A stretch of DNA of 64,000 bases, taken from the NCBI RefSeq assembly GCF_028435365.1, contig NZ_JAGTJJ010000035.1:61308-125307 (forward strand). Reading direction: 5' to 3'. A program made the position numbers and the translations under genes. This DNA comes from Polyangium jinanense (GTDB lineage Bacteria > Myxococcota > Polyangia > Polyangiales > Polyangiaceae). Shown piece by piece: positions 46,477-54,432 of the stretch (its first letter is position 1; every line of letters starts with the position of its first letter). The notes below the pieces were generated by a model. The model was not told where the DNA came from and did not search any database. It worked only from the letters and a program-made list of their open reading frames with translations.

Positions 46477-48018
46477 ATGATGTCCCGCCGCTTCAACACG
46501 GCTGGCCCGAACGATCCAGCGCGCCACCACACGGTCCCCGCGCTGTCCCGTGTCCCCGGCGTCCGGGAAATCATCGAGCAGGGCAGTTACTTCATCCTCC
46601 ACGCCCCTAGGCAGACCGGCAAGACGACCGCGCTGCTCGACCTCGCCTCCGTGCTGAACCGTGAAGGCAAGTACGTTGCCGCGGTGCTCTCGCTCGAGCC
46701 CGGCGCCGCGCTGACGAGCATCGACGCCGCCGAGCTCGCGATGCTCGACTCGTGGCGCTACGACCTCGCCGCCTACCTGCCCGCCGACGTCTCGGTCCCG
46801 CGCTGGCCCGACGCGCCCCAGGGAAACCGCATCGGCGCCGCGCTCTCGGCGTTCTCGCAGGAAGCGCCGCGGCCGCTCGTCATCCTCCTCGACGGCCTCG
46901 ACAGCCTGGCCCGGGAGGTGCGCGCCTCGCTCGTCCGGCAGATCCGCGCCGGCAAGCCGCGCCGCCCGCGCGCCTTCCCCTGGTCGATCGGCTTCGCCTC
47001 GGTCCGCGAGCCCCGCGAGCTCGACGCCGGCCAGGCGCCGTCGAGCACCCGCGGGCCCGCGAGCTCGACCGGCCTCGATGCCGAAGTCCTTCCGCTCCAA
47101 GGTTTTACGCGGAGCGAGGTGGAGACGTTGCTGCAAGGGCTCGAGGAGCGGACAGGGCTCGAGCTGTTGCCAGGCGCCGTCGATCGCGTCCACGAGCTCA
47201 CGCAGGGACATCCGTTCCTCGTGAACGCGCTCGTGCAGCGGATCATCGAGGGCTCCGACGGCCGCAAGGGCCCGCTGACGGCGGTGGACATCGAGCGGGC
47301 AAAGGATCTCCTGCTGGATCGACGCGGCGGCATGCTCGACGAGATCGGCGATCGCATGCGTGATGGGAAACTTCGGGCGGCGCTCGAGCAGATCCTCACC
47401 GAGGTGCCACGCGAGCCGCCAGCCGAGGACATGCGGGCTGGGATCGATCTCGGGCTCGTGAAGCGGTCGCCCGATGGAACGGTCGCGCTGGCGAACCCGA
47501 TCTTCCATGCGCTCGTCGCGCGCCTCCTGCCGGGCGCGGTGCGATCGGTGTTCCCGGTCGGACAGCCGGCGTGGGTCGGGCCCGACGGGCGGCTCGACGC
47601 GGAGCGGCTGCTCGAAGCGTTCCTCGATTTCTGGCGGCGTCACGGCGATGCGCTCTTCTCGAGCGCGCCCTACGGCGAGCTCTCGCCGCTCGTGCTCACG
47701 GCATTCTTGAACCGCGTCGTGAAGAGCGGCGGCCTCATCGAGCGCGTCTACGCGATCGGCCGCGGCCGCATGGACGTGTGCATCCGTCAGGGCGGGGCCG
47801 CGGTCGCGCTCGTGGTGAAGGTGCGTCGCGACCGCGACCCGGATCCGATCCCCGAGGGGCTCGCGCAGGTCGACGAGGCGCTCGCACGGCTCGGGATCGA
47901 GGACGGATGGCTCGTCGTGTTCGACCGGCGCAAGGGCGTCTCGCCCGTCTCGCAACGGCTCGGCGCCGCGAAGGAGAAGACGCCGGCCGGGCGCGAGATC
48001 GTGCTCGTGCGGGCGTGA
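46477..48018 (+). CDS. AAA ATPase with C-terminal PD-(D/E)XK-like domain
   Basis: The 513-residue protein starts with RRFNTAGPNDPARHHTVPAL, the usual start of a common bacterial AAA-like family (PF14516 type). Walker A is APRQTGKTT (Lys49) and Walker B is PLVILLDGLDSL. A winged-helix part follows around residues 290-350. The C-terminal 130 residues resemble a PD-(D/E)XK nuclease: IERVYAIGRGRMDVCI holds Asp433, but the expected E-x-K reads VVKV (Val446, Lys448), so the catalytic Glu is missing. The protein may bind nucleic acid rather than cut it. No clear partner is linked. Confidence 0.75.
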   Translation: MMSRRFNTAGPNDPARHHTVPALSRVPGVREIIEQGSYFILHAPRQTGKTTALLDLASVLNREGKYVAAVLSLEPGAALTSIDAAELAMLDSWRYDLAAYLPADVSVPRWPDAPQGNRIGAALSAFSQEAPRPLVILLDGLDSLAREVRASLVRQIRAGKPRRPRAFPWSIGFASVREPRELDAGQAPSSTRGPASSTGLDAEVLPLQGFTRSEVETLLQGLEERTGLELLPGAVDRVHELTQGHPFLVNALVQRIIEGSDGRKGPLTAVDIERAKDLLLDRRGGMLDEIGDRMRDGKLRAALEQILTEVPREPPAEDMRAGIDLGLVKRSPDGTVALANPIFHALVARLLPGAVRSVFPVGQPAWVGPDGRLDAERLLEAFLDFWRRHGDALFSSAPYGELSPLVLTAFLNRVVKSGGLIERVYAIGRGRMDVCIRQGGAAVALVVKVRRDRDPDPIPEGLAQVDEALARLGIEDGWLVVFDRRKGVSPVSQRLGAAKEKTPAGREIVLVRA

Positions 48019-48040
48019 TCCGTCGCTCGCGGTTTTCTCG

Positions 48041-48832
48041 TCAGGATTTGAAACGCAGGAAGTCGCCGAGGATCGCGGCGAACTCGTGCGGGCGTTCGAA
48101 GAAGGGCGACGGGCCTGCTTCGGGCATCTCCGCGACGACGACGCGCGCCTCGGCGAGGCGCTCGAGCGATCGCTGGGAAACGCCGCCGCGGCTGCCCGTG
48201 ACGAAGAGCGCGGGCACGGACAAACGGGCGAGCCGCCACGCGAGCGATCCGTCCTCGGCGAGCGCCACGAGCTCGCGTCCCCACGCGTGAAGCAGGCGCG
48301 CGTCGCAGGGGACGCGGCCCGGATCGTCGGCCGTCGTCGTGGTCCGCGAGGCGCGCCTCACCGCGTCGCGCAGCGCGCTGATGCCCGGTCCGCCGAGATC
48401 GGTGAGGGTCAGCTCCGCGGCGGGGCGCAGGCTCGCGCAGTCGTCGACGGTCTTCGGGCCGTCGATGTCCACGACGGCGCGGACGAGGCCCGGATGTCGC
48501 TCGGCGACGAGCGTGGCGAGCGTCCCGCCGAGGCCGTGTCCGACGAGCACGGCGCGCTCGCCGAAGCGACCGCCGAGCCACCGGGCGAAGTGATCGGCGA
48601 ACGCCATGAGCGGCGCCGGCCGCGGGGCCGGGACGCTCCGGCCGTGTCCGGGCAGATCGGGCACGACGTGCCGGTGCGCGGAGAGCCGCGCGTGCAGCGC
48701 GACCGCCTCGAACACGAGCCCGTGTCCTGCGAGCCCGTGCAAGTACACGAGCGGCGTGCCCCGCGCGGACGGGTGATAGTCCCGCACGAACATCCCTGCA
48801 TCCACCCCGTGCGCCACATCGACCGACAGCAT
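48041..48832 (-). CDS. Alpha/beta hydrolase-fold protein lacking the nucleophile Ser
   Basis: The 263-residue protein starts behind GGAGGGGGACGG. The fold is typical: oxyanion region PLVYLHGLAGHG, VPDLPGHGRS and C-terminal FFERPHEFAAIL with the late His. The nucleophile elbow reads GHGLGG, where residue 100 is Gly instead of Ser. The change is one base from AGC to GGC. The protein may be non-catalytic, may use other residues, or may carry a real mutation. It is convergent with the ATPase gene. Confidence 0.8.
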   Translation of the reverse strand: MLSVDVAHGVDAGMFVRDYHPSARGTPLVYLHGLAGHGLVFEAVALHARLSAHRHVVPDLPGHGRSVPAPRPAPLMAFADHFARWLGGRFGERAVLVGHGLGGTLATLVAERHPGLVRAVVDIDGPKTVDDCASLRPAAELTLTDLGGPGISALRDAVRRASRTTTTADDPGRVPCDARLLHAWGRELVALAEDGSLAWRLARLSVPALFVTGSRGGVSQRSLERLAEARVVVAEMPEAGPSPFFERPHEFAAILGDFLRFKS

Positions 48833-49108
48833 CCGTCCCCCTCCTCGACGCCGCGAACCGGCCCCGAGCCCTCCCCAGGAAGAGCCCGAACCGGTCCGCC
48901 CGAACCACCGACTTCGCCTGGTGCCCGATCCCTGCCTGGCCGGAAGGCTCACGACGCCTCCGGCTCGTTCGCGCTTTCCCAATGGATGCGCGAGGTGGCT
49001 CTCCGGGCGCGCGCCGGCCGCCGAAAGCCGCGGGAAAGCGGGGGCGGATGGTGACGTGCGGGGCGGGTTTCGGGGTCTCTGTCGAAGTTTGTCTAGGAAA
49101 ACCAGTCC

Positions 49109-49570
49109 ATGCGCGACTTTGGGTACCGTGCCCAAATGCCGCGACGACGCGAGCCCGATCCGTTTGCTCTCCAAGTTGGTATCCGCATCAGGCAGCTTCG
49201 TGAGGAGCAGGGCCTCACGATGGAGAAGCTCGCCTTCGAGAGCGAGCTCGGCTCGAAGGGACACCTGTCGAACCTGGAGCGAGGGCTCGCGAGGCCCACG
49301 ATCCACACGCTGAGGGTCCTCGCGGAGCGGCTGGAGGTCGACGTGCTCGATCTCCTGACGTTCCCCGATCAGGGCGATCGCCAGAAGCTCGTGGACCTCA
49401 CGCGTCACCTCGGGCGCGGGACGATCCGCAAGCTCTTGAAGGACATCCTCAAGGACATGGGGCCGCTCGAGTCCACGAAGGAGCCCGCGGCCCCGGCGCC
49501 TCCGCCGAAGAAGGCCGCCAAGCGGAAGAGCACGCCTGCGAAGGCGCGGAAGAAGAAGCGCTCGTCGTGA
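49109..49570 (+). CDS. XRE family helix-turn-helix regulator with basic tail
   Basis: The 153-residue protein starts at 49109 with AGGA about ten bases upstream; an ATG at 49136 is possible. The Cro/C1-type helix-turn-helix (LREEQGLTMEKLAFESELGS, GHLSNLERGLARPT) fills residues 28-80. A Pro-rich hinge leads to a Lys/Ala-rich tail (AAKRKSTPAKARKKKRSS) like those of histone H1-like proteins, which should bind DNA non-specifically. It may be a global or nucleoid-associated regulator. Target genes are not evident. Confidence 0.85.
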   Translation: MRDFGYRAQMPRRREPDPFALQVGIRIRQLREEQGLTMEKLAFESELGSKGHLSNLERGLARPTIHTLRVLAERLEVDVLDLLTFPDQGDRQKLVDLTRHLGRGTIRKLLKDILKDMGPLESTKEPAAPAPPPKKAAKRKSTPAKARKKKRSS

Positions 49571-49608
49571 GTCCGTAGTTCGTTTCTTCTCAAACGGATT
49601 GGTTCTCC

Positions 49609-49754
49609 CGCGGACGATCCTGCGTCCGCGCTGTCCGTCAAGCGATCGGCGCTCGTGTCGCCTGGGTGCGAAGCGTCGTATCCACTTCCATCCTCGAGCG
49701 ACCGCGCGGTGCGTAACGCGCTTCCGAGGATCGGACGATCTGCGTCCGATCTTT
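49609..49754 (+). terminator. Two related stem-loops after the XRE gene
   Basis: The hairpins at 49609-49630 (arms CGCGGACG) and 49729-49751 (arms GATCGGACG) share the core CGGACGATC(C)TGCGTCCG. The second is followed by TTT and could end transcription. Nothing else is evident in the 254-base gap 49571-49824 before pssA. Confidence 0.4.
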
Positions 49755-49824
49755 GGGCTTTGCTTGCGTTATCGCGCGCTGCGTCGTTACGCTCCTCGTC
49801 CTCATGCGCTGGAGGAGAGGGACG

Positions 49825-50652
49825 ATGGGGAAGGGCATCCGGCTGCGGAAATTCGAGCTCAAGAAGACGCTCTTCTTGCTGCCGAACATGATCACGCTGA
49901 CGAGCATCTTCTGCGGCTTCGACAGCATCCGGACCTCGGCGACGGCGCAAGGCGAGGCGGACATCTACCGCGCCGCGTTGCTCATCGTCTTCGCGATGTT
50001 CTTCGACACGCTCGACGGCCGCGTCGCGCGCGCGACGAAGACGCAGAGCGCGTTCGGTCTCCAGATCGACTCGCTCGCCGACGTGGTGTCGTTCGGCGTG
50101 GCGCCGTCGCTCCTGCTCTACCAGTGGACGCTGCACCGGCTCGGCACGCTCGGGCTCGTGGCGTCGTTCCTGTTCACGGCGTGCGGGGCGATCCGGCTCG
50201 CGCGGTTCAACGTGCTCTCGACCGGCGACGACGGCAAACCCTCGAAGCCCTCGAAGTACATCGTGGGCCTGCCCATCCCAGGCGCCGCGGGCATCCTCGT
50301 CTCGCTCGTCGTGGCGAGCCACGCGGCCGGCGGGATGCTCGGGCGCGCCGAGTACACCGTGCCGATGCTCGTGGCGACGATCGGTTTGTCGATGCTGATG
50401 GTGTCGACGATCCGGTTCCGCTCGTTCAAGGACGTGAAGCTCAACGCGCGGACGGCCCTGCTCGTCGTGTTCATGGTGGGCTCGTCCGTGGTCGTGTCCC
50501 TGAAGATGCAGCCGGCGTTCGTGCTGGTGTGGCTGCTCGGTTGCTACGTGACGATCGGGATCCTGGAGTCTTTGTGGCACCTTCCCCGGCGCCTTCGCGC
50601 GAGCCTGCTCGCCAGCGATTCGAACCAGCCCCCGCCCGCGGCCTCGACCTGA
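49825..50652 (+). CDS. pssA: CDP-diacylglycerol-serine O-phosphatidyltransferase
   Basis: The 275-residue membrane enzyme makes phosphatidylserine from CDP-diacylglycerol and serine, the precursor of phosphatidylethanolamine. I chose the ATG at 49825 because GGAGGAGAGGGACG precedes it. The CDP-alcohol phosphotransferase signature D-x2-DG-x2-AR-x8-G-x3-D-x3-D is complete: DTLDGRVARATKTQSAFG then LQIDSLAD. Eight hydrophobic segments follow the type II subfamily pattern. No phosphatidylserine decarboxylase gene is adjacent. Confidence 0.9.
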   Translation: MGKGIRLRKFELKKTLFLLPNMITLTSIFCGFDSIRTSATAQGEADIYRAALLIVFAMFFDTLDGRVARATKTQSAFGLQIDSLADVVSFGVAPSLLLYQWTLHRLGTLGLVASFLFTACGAIRLARFNVLSTGDDGKPSKPSKYIVGLPIPGAAGILVSLVVASHAAGGMLGRAEYTVPMLVATIGLSMLMVSTIRFRSFKDVKLNARTALLVVFMVGSSVVVSLKMQPAFVLVWLLGCYVTIGILESLWHLPRRLRASLLASDSNQPPPAAST

Positions 50653-50718
50653 CCCCGGAGCGTTCGGAACGGCTTTGACTTTGCGGCAGGGCCGAACCAT
50701 GTAGACTGCGCGCCGTCC

Positions 50719-51114
50719 ATGAAGAATCGCGTATTTTTCCCGCAGGTCGCGCTCGACGAGTGGCTGGGTGAGGAGAGGGTCGACCTCAAGAACGACGAGC
50801 TGACGATCAAGAGCGAGGGGCGAAAATACCGCATCATCGAGGCGATCCGCATCATGAGCGAGGTCAGCGGCTCGCCCGACAGCCACGAGCTGCTCGGCAA
50901 GGTGAAGTCGAAGGCCTTCCTCGCCGAGCTTGGCGCGGAGATCCTGGAGACCTCGATGATCCTCGGAGACAACGCGTACGACGTCGTGCCGGGATTCGTG
51001 GGCGCACCCGTCGGGACTTTCGCGGACCACCAGCGCGGCGGGCCCCCGTCGCAGACCCGGAACCTGACGACCGACGAGGATCTGCTCGCGGCCTTCCTCG
51101 CCACGAAGCTCTGA
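50719..51114 (+). CDS. Conserved-looking small hypothetical protein
   Basis: The 131-residue protein is soluble, with mixed charge and no signal peptide (MKNRVFFPQVALDEWL start; central YRIIEAIRIMSEVSGSPDSH). Codon use matches the surrounding core genes, and it lies between pssA and the heme genes. I recognise no family. The C-terminal NLTTDEDLLAAFLATKL looks like a short helix. Confidence 0.7.
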   Translation: MKNRVFFPQVALDEWLGEERVDLKNDELTIKSEGRKYRIIEAIRIMSEVSGSPDSHELLGKVKSKAFLAELGAEILETSMILGDNAYDVVPGFVGAPVGTFADHQRGGPPSQTRNLTTDEDLLAAFLATKL

Positions 51115-51180
51115 TCATTCGATAGGCAAGGGCGCGCATCCGCCTGCCGTCGCACCCAAGACGCGCTACCTTCTCCCGCC

Positions 51181-52053
51181 ATGACGCGCGCTCTCTCCAC
51201 GGGGACGTTCTTCGTGGCCGTCCTGCTCTACGGAGCAGCGAGCGCCCTCTTCTTCCTCGACATCGCTCGCAAGGAGACGCGAATCGTCGCGTCGATCGGC
51301 TCCGTGCCGCCACCCCGGCGCTCGTCGTGGGCCGCGATGAGCCTCGGCGTGGCCGCGGCGTTTCACCTCGCGTACGTGACGTTCGCGAGCCTCGTCGCGC
51401 GCGTGTGCCCCGTCAACTCGGTGCATTTCTCGCTCTCCATGGCCTCCATCCTGGCGATCGCCGTGTACCTGCCGGCGCGGCGTCGCGTCCGGATCGACGC
51501 GATCGGGGTCTTGCTCGCGCCGCTCGGGCTCGTCTTCGTGCTCGGCACGTATTTCCTCGGCCAACCGGCGCCCGCGCACGCGATAAGCCCGGCGTTCCTC
51601 GCGCTGCACGTGCTGGCGAACCTCGCGGGGACGGCGCTGTTCCTGCTCGCGGGCGGCGCGGCGATGCTCTACCTCATCCAGGAGAAGCGCCTGAAAAAGA
51701 AGCGCACCGATCGCCTGCGGATCGGCAATCTGCCTCCGCTCGAGGTCCTCGATCAGGCCGTGCACCGCTTCCTCGTCGCGGGCTTCCCGCTGCTCACCCT
51801 GGGCGTGCTCACGGGGACGATCTGGGCGAAGAGCCTGGAGAGCGGCACCGTGGAGGAGATCCTCCGGGCCGTGCTGGGGTACGCGACGTGGCTCGTGATC
51901 GCGGCCGTGCTGCTGCTGCGCGCCGCGGCAGGGTGGCGCGGGCGGCGGGCAGCGTACGGGACGATCGCGGGGTTCTGCTGCGTGGCCGCGGTGCTCGTGG
52001 TCTACCTCGTGCGGCCCGTGGTCGAGCTCGGCTCGCCGAGGATCGGAGGCTAG
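51181..52053 (+). CDS. HemX/CcsA-like cytochrome assembly membrane protein
   Basis: The 290-residue protein has about eight transmembrane segments and lies immediately before hemA, the classic position of HemX. The conserved cytochrome c assembly fold is recognisable in the HVLANLAGTALFLLAGGAAM and LTLGVLTGTIWA segments. The Trp-rich WGxxWxWD heme-handling motif expected after GTIWA is absent (AKSLESGTVEEI). So a regulator of glutamyl-tRNA reductase is more likely than a heme exporter for cytochrome c. It ends eight bases before hemA. Confidence 0.8.
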   Translation: MTRALSTGTFFVAVLLYGAASALFFLDIARKETRIVASIGSVPPPRRSSWAAMSLGVAAAFHLAYVTFASLVARVCPVNSVHFSLSMASILAIAVYLPARRRVRIDAIGVLLAPLGLVFVLGTYFLGQPAPAHAISPAFLALHVLANLAGTALFLLAGGAAMLYLIQEKRLKKKRTDRLRIGNLPPLEVLDQAVHRFLVAGFPLLTLGVLTGTIWAKSLESGTVEEILRAVLGYATWLVIAAVLLLRAAAGWRGRRAAYGTIAGFCCVAAVLVVYLVRPVVELGSPRIGG

Positions 52054-52060
52054 GGCGAGC

Positions 52061-53512
52061 GTGATCGTCGTCGTTGGTCTCTCCCACAAGACAGCGCCGA
52101 TCGCGGTGCGCGAGCGGCTGGCGGTGCAACGCGACGCGCTTGCCGCGCTCTACGAGCGGCTCCTCGCGGATCCGGCGATCGGCGAGGCCGTGGTGCTCTC
52201 CACGTGCAACCGCGTCGAGGTGTACGCCGCGCCGCCGCGCGGAGGTCTCCTCGAAGCGGCGAGCCGCGCGACGATCTCCGCGCTCGTGGCGATCGGCGGC
52301 GACGCGGTCGCGATACACCTCGGGCGCAAGGAGGGCGGGGACGCGGTGCGGCACCTCTTCCGCGTGGCCTCGTCGCTCGACTCGCTCGTCGTGGGCGAGC
52401 CGCAGATCCTGGGGCAACTGAAGGACGCGATCGAGCTCGCGCGGGAGAACAAGGCGCTCGGACGAACGCTCGGCAAGGCGATGCTCAGGGCGGTTCGCGT
52501 GGGCAAGCGCGCGCGGAGCGAGACGGCGATCGGCGAAGGTCAGGTGTCGGTGTCGAGCGTGGCCGTGGATCTCGCGCAGGAGATCTTCGGGGATCTCGCG
52601 GGGCGCAAGGCCGCGCTCGTGGGCGCGGGCGAGATGGCCGAGGCCGCGGCGAAGCTGCTCGCGAAGGCGGGCGCGAAGATCATCGTGCTGAACCGGAGCC
52701 CGGCGCGGGCGAAGGCGCTCGCGGCCGATGTGTGCGGCGAGCCGCGCGGGATGGCGGATCTCGAGCGGACGCTCGGCGAGGTCGACATCGCGATCGGCTC
52801 GACGTCGAGCCCGACGCCCGTGATCACGGTGGATCTCGTCAAGCGCGTGCGGAAGGTGCGGCGCGGCAAGAGCCTGTTCTTGATCGACATCGCCGTCCCT
52901 CGCGACGTGGAGCCCGCCGTGAACGACCTCGACGGCGTCTACCTCTACGACGTCGACGACCTCTCGCAGATCGTCGCGCAGTCGCTCGAAGGTCGGGCCG
53001 CGGAGGCGGCGCGCGCCGAGGCGATCGTCGAGGAGGAGGCGCGCGCGTTCGAGCACTGGACGCTCGAACGAGAGCTCACGCCGACGATCGTGGGGCTCTT
53101 CAACCGGACGCGTGCGGTGTTGCTCGCCGAGCTCGAGCGAAGTTTTTCCGGGCGCCTGAAGCACCTCGGCGCCGCGGAGAAAGAGGCGCTGCTCGTCATG
53201 GTCGACGCCGCGACGAACAAGCTGCTCCACGCGCCGGTGACGCGCCTCAAGGAGCTCGCGGGCGACGCGCGCGCCGAGGGGTACGTCGAGGCCTTGCACG
53301 ATCTCTTCGACCTGGACCTCTCGGCGATCTCGGCGATCTCCCTGGAAGGCGGCAACGGCAGCGCGATCGACGGAGCGATCTCGCTGTCACCCGCGGGCAC
53401 GAACGGCAAGGCGCACGCGCCTGTGCAGGCTTCGTCCGCGGGCTCGTCGTCCGCGGTGGCGCTCGCATCACCCTCCCCGCGCGAGGTCGCGGGCGCAAAG
53501 GATCTCGGATGA
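52061..53512 (+). CDS. hemA: Glutamyl-tRNA reductase
   Basis: The 483-residue enzyme reduces glutamyl-tRNA to glutamate semialdehyde, the first step of C5 heme biosynthesis. It starts at a GTG after GGAGGCTAGGGCGAGC. Typical blocks are GLSHKTAPIAVRERL, STCNRVEVYA with catalytic Cys49, the NADPH-binding ALVGAGEMAEAAAKLL and the dimerisation domain at the end. A C-terminal Ser/Ala-rich extension of about 50 residues is unusual. It overlaps hemC by four bases. Confidence 0.95.
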   Translation: MIVVVGLSHKTAPIAVRERLAVQRDALAALYERLLADPAIGEAVVLSTCNRVEVYAAPPRGGLLEAASRATISALVAIGGDAVAIHLGRKEGGDAVRHLFRVASSLDSLVVGEPQILGQLKDAIELARENKALGRTLGKAMLRAVRVGKRARSETAIGEGQVSVSSVAVDLAQEIFGDLAGRKAALVGAGEMAEAAAKLLAKAGAKIIVLNRSPARAKALAADVCGEPRGMADLERTLGEVDIAIGSTSSPTPVITVDLVKRVRKVRRGKSLFLIDIAVPRDVEPAVNDLDGVYLYDVDDLSQIVAQSLEGRAAEAARAEAIVEEEARAFEHWTLERELTPTIVGLFNRTRAVLLAELERSFSGRLKHLGAAEKEALLVMVDAATNKLLHAPVTRLKELAGDARAEGYVEALHDLFDLDLSAISAISLEGGNGSAIDGAISLSPAGTNGKAHAPVQASSAGSSSAVALASPSPREVAGAKDLG

Positions 53513-54408
53513 CTCGCCTGACACTCGCCACCCGACGCTCCGCCCTCGCCCTCGCCCAGTCCCGCGCCTTCGCGCGCGCCCTCGTCGAGGCATCGCCCGG
53601 CCTGACGGTCGGCGAGCTCGAGGTCGTCACGTCGGGCGACAAGATCACCGATCGACCGCTTCAGGAGGTCGGCGGCAAGGGGCTCTTCGTGAAGGAGCTC
53701 GAAGAGGCGCTGCTCGATGGGCGCGCGCACTTCGCGGTGCACTCGTACAAGGACGTGCCCGCCGTGATCCCCGACGGGCTCGTGATCACGTGTGTCCCTC
53801 GGCGCGAGGATCCGCGCGACGTCTTCATCACGCGGACGGGCGCGACGCTCGCGGAGCTGCCTGCGGGGTCGCGTGTGGGGACGTCGAGCCTCAGGCGTGC
53901 TGCGGCGATTGGTCTCGCGCGACCGGACCTCGTGATCGTGCCGCTGCGCGGGAACGTGGACACGCGGCTGCGCAAGCTCGACGAGGGGCACGTGGATGCG
54001 ATCGTGCTCGCGCTCGCGGGGCTTCGGCGTCTCGGCCTCGAACGACGCGCGACCGAGATTCTCGATCCGGCCGTGATGCTTCCTGCGATCGGGCAAGGCG
54101 CGCTCGGGATCGAGTGCCGCGAGGTCGACGCGGAGACGCAGAGCGCGCTCGCGCCGCTCGACGATCCCGAAACGAGCGTGCGTGTCGCAGCCGAGCGTGG
54201 CGTGATGGTCGCGCTCGGGGCCGACTGCCGCACGCCCGTGGCGGCGCACGCGGTGCGCACGGACGAGGGGCTCTGGATCCGGGCCATGATCGCCGAGGCG
54301 GACGGGACGCGTCCGCGGATGGGCGAGCGTCGCGTCGCGTGGCCGAGCGTGGCGGCGGAAGCGACGCGTGTCGGGCTGGATCTCGGGCAGGAGCTCCTTC
54401 GCGCCTGA
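53509..54408 (+). CDS. hemC: Porphobilinogen deaminase (hydroxymethylbilane synthase)
   Basis: The 299-residue cytosolic enzyme condenses four porphobilinogen units into hydroxymethylbilane. It starts at an ATG overlapping the hemA stop. Conserved blocks are LATRRSALALAQ, the substrate Asp in HSYKDVP, RVGTSSLRR and PLRGNVDTRL, and the dipyrromethane cofactor Cys240 in LGADCRTPVA. With hemX-like and hemA it forms an operon for tetrapyrrole synthesis. Confidence 0.95.
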   Translation: MTRLTLATRRSALALAQSRAFARALVEASPGLTVGELEVVTSGDKITDRPLQEVGGKGLFVKELEEALLDGRAHFAVHSYKDVPAVIPDGLVITCVPRREDPRDVFITRTGATLAELPAGSRVGTSSLRRAAAIGLARPDLVIVPLRGNVDTRLRKLDEGHVDAIVLALAGLRRLGLERRATEILDPAVMLPAIGQGALGIECREVDAETQSALAPLDDPETSVRVAAERGVMVALGADCRTPVAAHAVRTDEGLWIRAMIAEADGTRPRMGERRVAWPSVAAEATRVGLDLGQELLRA

Positions 54409-54432
54409 GGGCGCTCGCTTAACTTGCAGCCG

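Noticed and set aside
51181..52053. CcsA heme-handling protein for cytochrome c
   Set aside because: The Trp-rich WGxxWxWD motif is absent and the gene sits directly before hemA, so HemX-like is the better call.
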